Positions 6,647 to 13,237 of a stretch of DNA of 13,237 bases are shown here, piece after piece. A program made the translations under genes and the position numbers. Within the stretch, counting starts at the first letter, position 1. Every line of letters starts with the position of its first letter. The notes below the pieces were generated by a model, which did not search any database, was not told the DNA's origin, and saw only the letters and a program-made list of their open reading frames with translations. The DNA is from Kiritimatiellia bacterium (lineage in GTDB: Bacteria; Verrucomicrobiota; Kiritimatiellia; UBA8416; JAIOPI01). The stretch is from positions 1 to 13,237 of the forward strand of contig JAPKCZ010000025.1 of the NCBI GenBank assembly GCA_028822745.1, written 5' to 3'.

Positions 6647-9394
6647 TTAGTGGGCTTGCAGCCAGTTCTCGCCCGTGTCCATATCCACGACGATAGGTAC
6701 TTCAGTTTTAATGGCATTCTGCATGCCATCCCTGACGATTTCGCGCACCTGATCTTCTTCTGATCTCAGTAGATCAAAGACCAGTTCGTCGTGAACTTGT
6801 AGTAGCATACGCGTCTTCAATCCGGCGTCATTCAGTGCGTGATGAATTCGGATCATGGCCAGCTTGATCATATCAGCGGCAGTGCCCTGAATCGGCGTAT
6901 TGATCGCATTGCGTTCAGCGGAATGACGCGTCGTGGCGTTGCGGGAATGAATGTCTGGCAGGTAGCGTCGGCGTCCCATCAAGGTTTGCACGTAGCCCTT
7001 GTCGACGGCGTACGCGATGGTCTGATCCATGTACCCTTTCACGCCGGGAAACTCTTGGAAATAGGCATCAATGATGCTGGCCGCTTCCGCGCGTGGAATC
7101 CTAAGGCGCTGCGCTAGTCCGAATGCCGAAATACCATAAATGATCCCAAAATTGACCATCTTTGCGTGGCGCCGCATGTCGTCGGTTACGTCCTCAAGAT
7201 CAACCCCGTTCACACGTGCTGCCGTTGCACGATGCACATCCTCCCCATCTATGAATGTTTGCCGTAGGGCTGTGTCACCACTGATTTCCGCCATGACGCG
7301 CAGTTCAATTTGGGAATAGTCAGCAGACAACAGAACATGGTCCGCATCGCGTGGTACGAAAGCGCGTCGTATTTCGCGCCCACGCTCCGTTCGGATTGGA
7401 ATGTTCTGCAGGTTTGGGTTGTTCGACTGCAGGCGCCCTGTTGCGGTAACCGCTTGATTGTAGCTGGTGTGAACGCGACCGGTGGATTCCCGGATGGCAA
7501 GTGGCAGCGTGTCCACGTAGGTTGACTTTAACTTCTGGCAGGCTCTGAACTCTAGGACCTTGGAGGCAATGTCGTGGTCAAAGGCAAGGCGTGTAAGAAT
7601 TTCCTCGTTGGTTGCATACTGGCCTGTTTTCGTCTTTTTAGGCTTCGCATCGACTTGCAGACGATCAAAGAGAATTTCGCCAAGTTGTTTTGGAGATGCA
7701 ATATTGAATTCCGTACCGGCACATTCGTAGATTTCTGCTTCCAAGCGTTCAATATCAGCACCAAGTCGTATTGAGAATGCTTTCAGCGCAACATCATCAA
7801 TACGGATGCCCTCACTCTCCATGTCCACAAGGACGTTGATTAATGGGTTTTCGCATTCGTTCAGGGCACGTGTGGCGTCTTCATCAGTGACCTTCTTTTT
7901 GAGCACATCATACAGTCGAAGCGTGACGTCGGCATCTTCTGCTGCGTATTCGGCCACCTCAGCGAGGGGTGCGTCGGCGATGCTGCCCTGATCTTTGCCT
8001 TTGGGCCCGATCAGCGTTTCAATGGAGACGGGTTCATACTTTAAATAGGTCCGCGCTAGCGCATCCATGCCATGACGTTGCACAGGATCGACCACGTAGT
8101 GGGCTAACATCGTATCGAATATGGGACCACTTACCGAAATGCCGTATCGACGCAGCACGGAGATATCATATTTTAGGTTATGTCCGATTTTTTCAATCGT
8201 TGGTGACGACAGTGCTGGTTGTAGCAAGTTGAGCAAACGGCGTGCGTCTTGTTCATTTTGAGCCGGACAATAGTACGCGACGCCGGGCTCCCAACTCAGG
8301 GCAACGCCAACCAATTCTGCTTCTTGGGTATCCAGGCTTGTCGTTTCCGTATCAAAGCAGAAACGTTCCAAGTTCATGAGCGATGCTGCTAATTTTTCTT
8401 GAGCGTCGGGCTGGTCGACGAGGTGATAGTCGTGGGCTGTATCCTTGATCGTGGCAAAGGCGGGGGTATCTTCGATGCCGTCAAACAGGTCGCCCATCGG
8501 GCTAGCAACACTGAATGCCGCACCAAAAAGGCGTTTGCCAATTCCTGTGAACTCGTATTCCCTGATCATGCGTTCAAGCGCTTCTGATTTGTAGTCACCC
8601 AATAGAAACGATTCAATGCTAAGGTCGATTGGGACCTCACAGTTTATGGTCGCGAGCGTTTTCGAAAGCCTGGCTTTGTCAGCATTGGCTTCGACCTTTT
8701 CACGCTGTTTCCCTTTTAGTTGATCTGTATGCGCCAGCAGGTTTTCGACATCTCCAAAGGTCCGCAACAACTTGGCTGCTGTTTTTTCTCCGACACCAGG
8801 CACGCCTGGAATGTTGTCGGCGGTGTCCCCAGCCAGTCCCAGCATGTCGATGACTTGATCGACGCGGTCGAGTCCGTATTTTCCGAGTACTTCGGGAATG
8901 CCCAAGATTTCAGCGCTATCGCCGCCTTTACCGGGCCGATACAGGTACGTTGTTTCCGAAACAAGCTGAGCGAAGTCTTTGTCGGGCGTCACCATATACG
9001 TTTCAATACCGCTGCTTTCGGCCATTCGAGCGAACGTCCCTATGATGTCATCGGCTTCATAGCCCGGAAGTTCGAGCACGGACAGGTTCATAGCTTTGGT
9101 CATTTCCTTGGCCCGCGGAATGGCCCAACCAATGCCTTCCGGCATCGCCTCGCGCTGTGCCTTGTACTCCGGATACATGTCATGACGAAACGTCGGTTCG
9201 CGCGTATCAAAAGCAACGGCAATATGGGTCGGCTTTTCCTTCTCGATGATTTGCAGCAAGGAGTTGAGGTATCCGAAGAGCGCGGAGGTGTTGTCTCCAT
9301 CCGAATTGGTGCGTGGATTACGCAGAAAGATGAAATGGCCGCGATAAAGCAAGGGCATGGCATCGATTAGAAAAAGGCGTGGCGTTTCTGACAT
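6647..9394 (-). CDS. polA: DNA polymerase I, with 5' nuclease, proofreading and polymerase domains
   Basis: Repair and Okazaki-fragment polymerase, 915 residues from the chosen start (E. coli 928). The 5' nuclease domain (1-290) shows FLIDAMPLLYRG, AFDTREPTFRHDMYPEYK, GYEADDIIGT, VTPDKDFAQLV and AGDTADNIPGVPGVGEKTA. The 3'-5' exonuclease (about 320-510) keeps its acidic set: FDTETT (Asp348, Glu350), GHNLKYD (Asn406, Asp410) and YAAEDAD (Tyr483, Asp487). The polymerase domain has motif A SADYSQIELR (Asp692), motif B RRHAKMVNFGIIYG (Lys745, Phe749, Tyr753) and motif C LQVHDELVFD (Asp869, Glu870). ATG 9394 is chosen because GGAG (9401-9404) lies six bases upstream; an in-frame ATG at 9406 lacks such a site. 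It is transcribed toward the atp operon and divergently from rlmN. Confidence 0.98.
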   Translation of the reverse strand: MSETPRLFLIDAMPLLYRGHFIFLRNPRTNSDGDNTSALFGYLNSLLQIIEKEKPTHIAVAFDTREPTFRHDMYPEYKAQREAMPEGIGWAIPRAKEMTKAMNLSVLELPGYEADDIIGTFARMAESSGIETYMVTPDKDFAQLVSETTYLYRPGKGGDSAEILGIPEVLGKYGLDRVDQVIDMLGLAGDTADNIPGVPGVGEKTAAKLLRTFGDVENLLAHTDQLKGKQREKVEANADKARLSKTLATINCEVPIDLSIESFLLGDYKSEALERMIREYEFTGIGKRLFGAAFSVASPMGDLFDGIEDTPAFATIKDTAHDYHLVDQPDAQEKLAASLMNLERFCFDTETTSLDTQEAELVGVALSWEPGVAYYCPAQNEQDARRLLNLLQPALSSPTIEKIGHNLKYDISVLRRYGISVSGPIFDTMLAHYVVDPVQRHGMDALARTYLKYEPVSIETLIGPKGKDQGSIADAPLAEVAEYAAEDADVTLRLYDVLKKKVTDEDATRALNECENPLINVLVDMESEGIRIDDVALKAFSIRLGADIERLEAEIYECAGTEFNIASPKQLGEILFDRLQVDAKPKKTKTGQYATNEEILTRLAFDHDIASKVLEFRACQKLKSTYVDTLPLAIRESTGRVHTSYNQAVTATGRLQSNNPNLQNIPIRTERGREIRRAFVPRDADHVLLSADYSQIELRVMAEISGDTALRQTFIDGEDVHRATAARVNGVDLEDVTDDMRRHAKMVNFGIIYGISAFGLAQRLRIPRAEAASIIDAYFQEFPGVKGYMDQTIAYAVDKGYVQTLMGRRRYLPDIHSRNATTRHSAERNAINTPIQGTAADMIKLAMIRIHHALNDAGLKTRMLLQVHDELVFDLLRSEEDQVREIVRDGMQNAIKTEVPIVVDMDTGENWLQAH

Positions 9395-9400
9395 TGGTTT

Positions 9401-9404
9401 CTCC
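9401..9404 (-). promoter_or_regulatory. Ribosome binding site deciding the polA start
   Basis: Read on the minus strand, GGAG followed by AAACCA precedes the ATG at 9394, an ideal six-base spacing. The alternative ATG at 9406 overlaps this site, has no purine-rich sequence in front of it, and would add only four residues (MEKP). Confidence 0.7.
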
Positions 9405-9470
9405 ATGGCTATGATTCGGCCCCCTAGATCACCAGATTCTAATCAACGACGCAAGGACATTGCCGATTTA

Positions 9471-9496
9471 GTGTGTGAGTGCGTGGGTGTGTGAGT
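9471..9496. repeat. 10-bp direct repeat in the polA-rlmN divergent region
   Basis: GTGTGTGAGT occurs perfectly at 9471-9480 and again at 9487-9496, a 16-bp period with six bases between copies. It lies about 77 bp upstream of the polA ATG and 132 bp upstream of the rlmN ATG, inside the 234-bp non-coding region that must hold both promoters. A tandem protein-binding site is possible, and so is simple GT-rich drift. The rest of the region holds no convincing promoter pair by eye. Confidence 0.35.
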
Positions 9497-9628
9497 CAGA
9501 AATGTTGCCACCGCCGTTCATAATCCCACTCTCCTCACTCGAAGATCCTACCAAAGGCAGCCTTTTTCCTTGGCACCATACTTGCGTGCGAGCATTGCAA
9601 TTCTTGGCGAATCCATTACTGTCCTTGC

Positions 9629-10777
9629 ATGTCTGTCCTTCCAAATCTCTACGACCTGAGTCTCGATGCGCTGGCGAAATTGCTGGAGCAATGGGGTGAA
9701 AAGCCGTTTCGAGCTAAACAGATCTACCGCCAGCTCTACGTGGAGCGTGTCACGGATGTCGATCAAATGACCGACCTACCCAAGGCGTTGCGCCATCGCC
9801 TGTCCACGGAGGCTACGATTGGGGCGCTGACGCTCGACCGCATGCAGACGGGCGATAAAGGACTCACGCGCAAAGCCGCCTTCATGCTTCCAAGCGGCGA
9901 AATCATTGAATCCGTTCTGATGATCTATCCGGAGCGCGCCACCGTCTGTATATCAAGTCAGGCCGGCTGCGCCATTCGTTGCTCTTTCTGTGCGACCGGG
10001 AAAATGGGGCTTTTGCGAAACCTGACTTCTGGTGAAATCATCGAGCAGGTCTTATGGGCGCAAAGCACGCTTGCAACGATCGCGGCAGAATCGGATGACA
10101 CTCAGCCCACCGCGCTAACCAACATTGTTTACATGGGCATGGGCGAACCGTTTCATAACTACGAAGCGTGGTGGGAATCTGTTCAACGGCTTCATGATCC
10201 AAAAGGCGCGAATATTGGCGCGCGAAATTTCACGGTATCCACCTCAGGCCTGATTCCCGGCATTCGGCGCCTGGCCGATTGTGGCTTGCCTATTAACTTG
10301 GCCATTTCATTGCACGCACCGGATGACGCTTTACGGACGGAGCTGATGCCCATCAATAAAGCCTATCCGATTCAAGACCTTCTCGAAGCAACGCGTGATT
10401 ATACGATTAAAACGGGGCGCCGGGTTTCATTTGAATACGTGTTACTGGAAGGGACAAACGATTCTCCAGAGCAAGGTGAAGCGCTTGCGCGCGTTCTGCG
10501 CGACGGTCCGATGAAGGACCGTCCCCAGTTCATGCATGTCAACTTGATCCCTTGGAATCCCGTGCCGGGAACGCCACTGGCGCGTTCAAGCCGGAAGCGG
10601 GTTAATGCCTTTCAACAGAAGTTGCGCGAACAGAATATTCCCTGCACCGTTCGGGTCGAACGTGGAACGGAGATCGCGGCCGCATGTGGACAACTGGCTG
10701 GCGCCGACGACGTCGGTGACCCGACAACCGCAGAAACAGTGATCTCGCTTGAAACATTGCGCACGGGTACCCGCTAA
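9629..10777 (+). CDS. rlmN: Dual-specificity RNA methyltransferase RlmN (23S rRNA A2503 / tRNA A37)
   Basis: Radical-SAM enzyme that methylates C2 of adenosine in 23S rRNA (E. coli A2503) and some tRNAs, 382 residues. The N-terminal accessory domain begins LYDLSLDALAKLLEQWGEKPFRAKQ (7-31). The [4Fe-4S] motif CxxxCxxC is GCAIRCSFC (Cys114, Cys118, Cys121), and SAM binding is by GMGEP (170-174). Both mechanistic cysteines are present: Cys107 in TVCISSQ and Cys353 in AACGQLAG. The second one separates RlmN/Cfr-type enzymes from other radical-SAM proteins. The adjoining CGQLAG ending favours RlmN over the resistance enzyme Cfr. No Shine-Dalgarno is evident before ATG 9629. The stop overlaps the 3' end of the convergent methyltransferase gene by four bases. 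Confidence 0.96.
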   Translation: MSVLPNLYDLSLDALAKLLEQWGEKPFRAKQIYRQLYVERVTDVDQMTDLPKALRHRLSTEATIGALTLDRMQTGDKGLTRKAAFMLPSGEIIESVLMIYPERATVCISSQAGCAIRCSFCATGKMGLLRNLTSGEIIEQVLWAQSTLATIAAESDDTQPTALTNIVYMGMGEPFHNYEAWWESVQRLHDPKGANIGARNFTVSTSGLIPGIRRLADCGLPINLAISLHAPDDALRTELMPINKAYPIQDLLEATRDYTIKTGRRVSFEYVLLEGTNDSPEQGEALARVLRDGPMKDRPQFMHVNLIPWNPVPGTPLARSSRKRVNAFQQKLREQNIPCTVRVERGTEIAAACGQLAGADDVGDPTTAETVISLETLRTGTR

Positions 10778-11433
10778 CACACGGGCGCAGGCTCAAAGAT
10801 AATCACGAAACAGTCCCCGACGATCTGCGTGGTTTGCGTAAACCCCTTCTCGCAGATTCTGTTCGTTGCTTCTTGCAAATGTTTTCGCCCCGGGTCACTC
10901 AACACCACGATTGAGCCGGCCCGACAAAGGCGCGAGAGGCAATCGGAAAGCGAAGCGATGTTCTCTGCTTCATAAAGTAAATCACTGCCGATAATAAGGT
11001 CGTATCGCCCATCTTTAATGTCATCCCAGGACGCGCAACGTGTATGAACGGTGGTGAGGTGATTGAGTTCGGCATTGCGGTTAACGGCACTTAGACAATC
11101 GGGATGAAAGTCAACAGCATCAACCGTCGCACCCAGTTTCGCGCAGATCATGGATGGAAGCGCCAGTCCGCAGCCTAGCTCCAATACGCGCTTGCCCTGC
11201 AGTGAGGAATGTTGCCGTACGAGGTAATCAACCAATGCTTCGGCTGATGGCCAAAGCATCGCGTAATACGGAAGCATGTTCAGACGGCTGCCGCAGTTGT
11301 CTGCATAGTAGCCAAGCAACTCATCCGTATCGGATACAACGTCTAAGCTGACCGACAGGTTTCCAACGTGAAATTCGCGAATGTCGCGCGGGAAGGCATC
11401 CAGCGTTAAGGCTGATGGGCGTTCAACGGTCAT
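10774..11433 (-). CDS. Class I SAM methyltransferase, METTL21-type (probable protein-lysine methyltransferase)
   Basis: A 219-residue seven-beta-strand methyltransferase. SAM motif I is VLELGCGLALPS (83-94), and the acidic ribose-binding residue follows in VDAVDFHPD (Asp108). The post-II motif is SDLLYE (150-155), which matches the D/E-x-x-Y signature of the METTL21/methyltransferase-family-16 lysine methyltransferases. The upstream PYYAMLWPSA segment (56-65) also fits that family, whose members carry a similar aromatic-Trp-Pro stretch before motif I. The substrate cannot be told from sequence; known relatives modify chaperones, elongation factors and EtfB. Its ATG overlaps the TGA of the upstream unknown gene (ATGA at 11430-11433), implying coupled translation. 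The 3' end overlaps rlmN by four bases, convergently. Methyltransferase assignment is firm; lysine specificity is moderate. Confidence 0.82.
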   Translation of the reverse strand: MTVERPSALTLDAFPRDIREFHVGNLSVSLDVVSDTDELLGYYADNCGSRLNMLPYYAMLWPSAEALVDYLVRQHSSLQGKRVLELGCGLALPSMICAKLGATVDAVDFHPDCLSAVNRNAELNHLTTVHTRCASWDDIKDGRYDLIIGSDLLYEAENIASLSDCLSRLCRAGSIVVLSDPGRKHLQEATNRICEKGFTQTTQIVGDCFVIIFEPAPVC

Positions 11434-12620
11434 TCACCCAAAGCGTCACGACTGATATTCATCATGGTAATCATCTCTTCGCGAATTTTGAAAAGTTCGG
11501 CACGAAATCGACGAATGCGGGCGGGGTCAATGTCCTTGTTCTTTTGAACTTCAGTGAAGGCGCCAAGAATGGATTCCAGATGCTTTAGGCCACGCTTGAG
11601 GTATGCGACAATAAATCCGTGGTCGGGTGTCGAGATGTAGGCTAAGCCATCCAGTGCGCCAGCGAGTTTTCCGGATAGGACGCGAGACTCGGATGTGATC
11701 CATTCAAAGACGTCAGACTGAGAATTGTTGCAAAACGGCTGTGCGCGGAAATAGCGGCTGATGCGTGCAGATAATACTTGGGCGCGGTATGCTATGGGGT
11801 GCTTAGCTCTGCCATCACGTGTACGTATCCAATCGCGTCCCTCGCTCTCTGGGTTCGGTTCTTGTGGTACAAGTTCAGCGGCGTTTGTATCGATGGTGGT
11901 GTCAAAGGCACCGCGCTCGTCAGCGTCAATGGCGTCGTCCACCCAATGCCAGCCCATTTGCCGTGCAACGATGCGCTCGCAATCCGGATGTTCTCCGTAC
12001 GTTTCTAGTAATTCCGAATAGCGATCCGTTAAGTCGTCAGATTCTCGCATACGCAATTCCCATTCAAATTCATCCAAAGGAGGCTCCTGCCCATCGACCT
12101 CAGTCGTGGCGTCTCTTGATTCATTGGATTCGACAAACCGTCTTATGGCGAGACGGTTCTTCTCTGCCTGCTCGAAGGCTTCTTCCTCGCTCATCTGCCA
12201 CGCGGGATCCGCACCGATTTCGAAGACCAAGTCTGCTGATTCAACAACGACCCGGCCATCGCTGTCGCTAAACCATTCGAGGTAGAGAGTGTTGGCGATG
12301 CGGGTGGGCGTACGCTCACCGGCCTCACGTGATCTGTGTGCCTCGTCGAGGCTGCATGCCAGAAGCTTTACCTTGCGCGAAGCGGTCACATCGCCGACTT
12401 GGCCCTCCTGCTTTACGGTAAGGCTGATATCGTCGCCTGCGCACGCGTTGGGGTTCTTGAATACAATGCGGGAGCCTGCAAGGTCAGGAAGGCAATTTCC
12501 CTGCAAATTCAGTTCAATGGGTGCTTCGCCACCCACCAACCAAAGTCGTCCAAAAACCCAACCGCGTTCACGGTTATCTAACTCGCCTTTTAGGATACTT
12601 TGCGAAAGTCGCCAAGCCAT
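11430..12620 (-). CDS. Conserved-looking protein of unknown function (MAWR N-terminus)
   Basis: I cannot assign a named family. From the chosen ATG (12620) it has 396 residues. Residues 1-140 look beta-rich and globular (GELDNRERGWVFGRLWLVGG, then ELNLQGNCLPDLAG and a VKLLACSLDE strand). Residues about 141-265 are strongly acidic and probably extended or helical. Residues 270-396 are helical (SARISRYFRAQPF, GFIVAYLKRGLKHLESILGAF) with a charged C-terminal coiled-coil-like segment. There is no signal peptide or membrane helix, so it is predicted cytoplasmic. The frame extends upstream to 12725, but AGGAG at 12629-12633 sits eight bases before ATG 12620, which settles the start. It is the first gene of a two-gene unit with the methyltransferase (ATGA overlap). 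My impression is that similar proteins occur in Verrucomicrobiota-like genomes; that is memory, not proof. Confidence 0.8.
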   Translation of the reverse strand: MAWRLSQSILKGELDNRERGWVFGRLWLVGGEAPIELNLQGNCLPDLAGSRIVFKNPNACAGDDISLTVKQEGQVGDVTASRKVKLLACSLDEAHRSREAGERTPTRIANTLYLEWFSDSDGRVVVESADLVFEIGADPAWQMSEEEAFEQAEKNRLAIRRFVESNESRDATTEVDGQEPPLDEFEWELRMRESDDLTDRYSELLETYGEHPDCERIVARQMGWHWVDDAIDADERGAFDTTIDTNAAELVPQEPNPESEGRDWIRTRDGRAKHPIAYRAQVLSARISRYFRAQPFCNNSQSDVFEWITSESRVLSGKLAGALDGLAYISTPDHGFIVAYLKRGLKHLESILGAFTEVQKNKDIDPARIRRFRAELFKIREEMITMMNISRDALGE

Positions 12621-12821
12621 TTTAACTACTCCTGAAAATTCAAAAAACGGTGTTGCCACATTAGCACACCAGCCTTTCTTGTGCGAGCACCAATGACAGG
12701 GCAAGCCGCGCGATATTGGCGTCACGTGTGGTACGCAGCGGGTTTCTTTCTGAGCTTTCTGTGTTGCACATTCTCCATCGTCAGTGTAGGTAGAATCCTT
12801 AACTAAACACAGGATCCTTCA
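12621..12821. promoter_or_regulatory. Divergent intergenic region between the unknown gene and the WYL regulator
   Basis: This 201-bp region must carry promoters for both outward-facing genes. It contains an imperfect inverted repeat, GCGTcAC (12719-12725) and GTACGC (12731-12736), that could be an operator. A TAGAAT (12791-12796) lies upstream of the regulator and resembles a -10 box. The nearest TTGCAC (12764-12769) is 21 bases away, too far for a good -35 box. No promoter is claimed with confidence. Confidence 0.35.
12629..12633 (-). promoter_or_regulatory. Ribosome binding site deciding the start of the unknown gene
   Basis: On the minus strand, AGGAG is followed by the eight bases TAGTTAAA and then ATG. 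This strong site argues against the upstream in-frame ATG at 12725, which would add a 35-residue Cys/His-bearing stretch. Confidence 0.75.
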
Positions 12822-13237
12822 GTGGCACAAACCGGCATACAGTTCAGGCGCCTTCTCTTTATCGATGAGGCCCTCCAGAAGCAACGGTATCCCAACTGTC
12901 GTTCACTGGCGGAAACTTGGGAAGTCAGTCCTAAAACGATCCAACGCGATATGGATTATCTGCGGGATCAACTCGGTGCCCCTATTATCTATGATAACAG
13001 TCGACATGGTTACGCCTATTCAGAGCCCAGTTTTCGTCTTCCTAGTCTAAATATAAGCGAAAGCGATCTTTTTGGTATCTGTATTGCGGAGAAAGCTTTA
13101 CGTCAGTTTGAGAACACGCCTCTGCACAGTAAACTCGCGGATGTATTCAGCCGAATCTCAGATTCACTTCCTGCGTCGACTAAAATCAACCCGGATTGGG
13201 TGCATCAACGCATTCTGTTTTTCGAGGCGCCCGCGAC
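12822..13237 (+). CDS. WYL-family (YafY-like) transcriptional regulator, 3' end outside window
   Basis: 138 residues are visible. The N-terminal winged helix-turn-helix of the HTH_11/DeoR-like type reads FRRLLFIDEALQKQRYPN, then RSLAETWEVSPKTIQRDMDYL (recognition helix about residues 41-52) and a wing ending in RHGYAYSEP. This is followed by FRLPSLNISESDLFGICIAEKAL, the typical linker into the WYL ligand-sensing half, which lies beyond the edge. The start is GTG at 12822, supported by AGGA at 12811-12814. An in-frame TAA at 12804 leaves no earlier start. Family members bind DNA and sense nucleic-acid or nucleotide ligands, and many guard defence or DNA-damage genes. The target here is unknown, but the divergent unknown gene is a candidate. 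Confidence 0.85.
   Translation, partial: MAQTGIQFRRLLFIDEALQKQRYPNCRSLAETWEVSPKTIQRDMDYLRDQLGAPIIYDNSRHGYAYSEPSFRLPSLNISESDLFGICIAEKALRQFENTPLHSKLADVFSRISDSLPASTKINPDWVHQRILFFEAPA

Noticed and set aside
8720..9370. Plus-strand open frame (216 codons) opposite the polA 5' nuclease domain
   Set aside because: It is a shadow of the fully supported polA gene, with no family resemblance and no ribosome binding site.
9553..9565. Small hairpin AAAGG-cag-CCTTT before rlmN
   Set aside because: The stem is only five base pairs and A/T-heavy with a weak T-run. It is not convincing as a terminator or riboswitch.
10764..10773. Perfect palindrome CGGGTACCCG at the rlmN 3' end
   Set aside because: It lies inside the last codons of rlmN, has no loop and no T-run, so it is unlikely to be a terminator.
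11819..12271. Plus-strand 150-codon frame opposite the unknown gene
   Set aside because: It is Arg/Pro/Ser-rich and typical of an antisense shadow. The minus-strand frame has a strong ribosome site, ordered composition and operon overlap.
12621..12725. Extended 431-residue version of the unknown protein starting at 12725
   Set aside because: The extra 35 residues have no ribosome site and an atypical Cys/His mix. AGGAG lies eight bases before ATG 12620.
12764..12796. Promoter TTGCAC / TAGAAT upstream of the WYL regulator
   Set aside because: The 21-base spacer is too long for a standard sigma-70 promoter; it is mentioned only within the intergenic entry.

Overview
This window carries one complete housekeeping block and the edges of two others. 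The + strand from 1 to 6617 is a bacterial F-type ATP synthase operon in the canonical order atpB-atpE-atpF-atpH-atpA-atpG-atpD-atpC. atpB is cut at its 5' end by the window edge. Downstream, on the opposite strand, is a full-length DNA polymerase I gene (polA, 6647-9394). Divergent from it is rlmN (9629-10777), a radical-SAM 23S rRNA/tRNA adenine C2-methyltransferase. Then come two overlapping minus-strand genes: a conserved-looking protein of unknown function (11430-12620) and a seven-beta-strand methyltransferase resembling the METTL21-type protein-lysine methyltransferases (10774-11433). The window ends inside a divergent + strand gene for a WYL-family (YafY-like) transcriptional regulator (12822 to the edge).

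Organism: base composition looks close to half G+C by eye and uniform across the genes, with no sign of recent transfer. The short c-subunit (about 68 aa, GKGMEGIARQPEA and AALVEGVALF), the short epsilon subunit and the unknown MAWR protein give an impression of a Gram-negative bacterium from the PVC or Bacteroidota-like part of the tree, perhaps Verrucomicrobiota, Kiritimatiellota or Lentisphaerota. This is recollection-level inference and is not proven by the window.

How the genes work together: atpB, atpE and atpF make the membrane Fo rotor and stator; atpH, atpA, atpG, atpD and atpC make F1. All catalytic and proton-path residues that could be checked are present. Distinctive points are a histidine-rich N-terminal tail on subunit b, a His/Glu swap in subunit a relative to E. 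coli, an epsilon subunit without most of the inhibitory C-terminal helical domain, and a hairpin between atpA and atpG. polA has intact 5' nuclease, proofreading and polymerase motifs. The least explained part is the right-hand end, where the unknown protein and the methyltransferase overlap by ATGA (a translational-coupling arrangement) and face a WYL regulator across about 200 bp. It is the best candidate here for undescribed biology, but nothing in the sequence fixes its function. I see no tRNA, rRNA, CRISPR array, insertion sequence or prophage.
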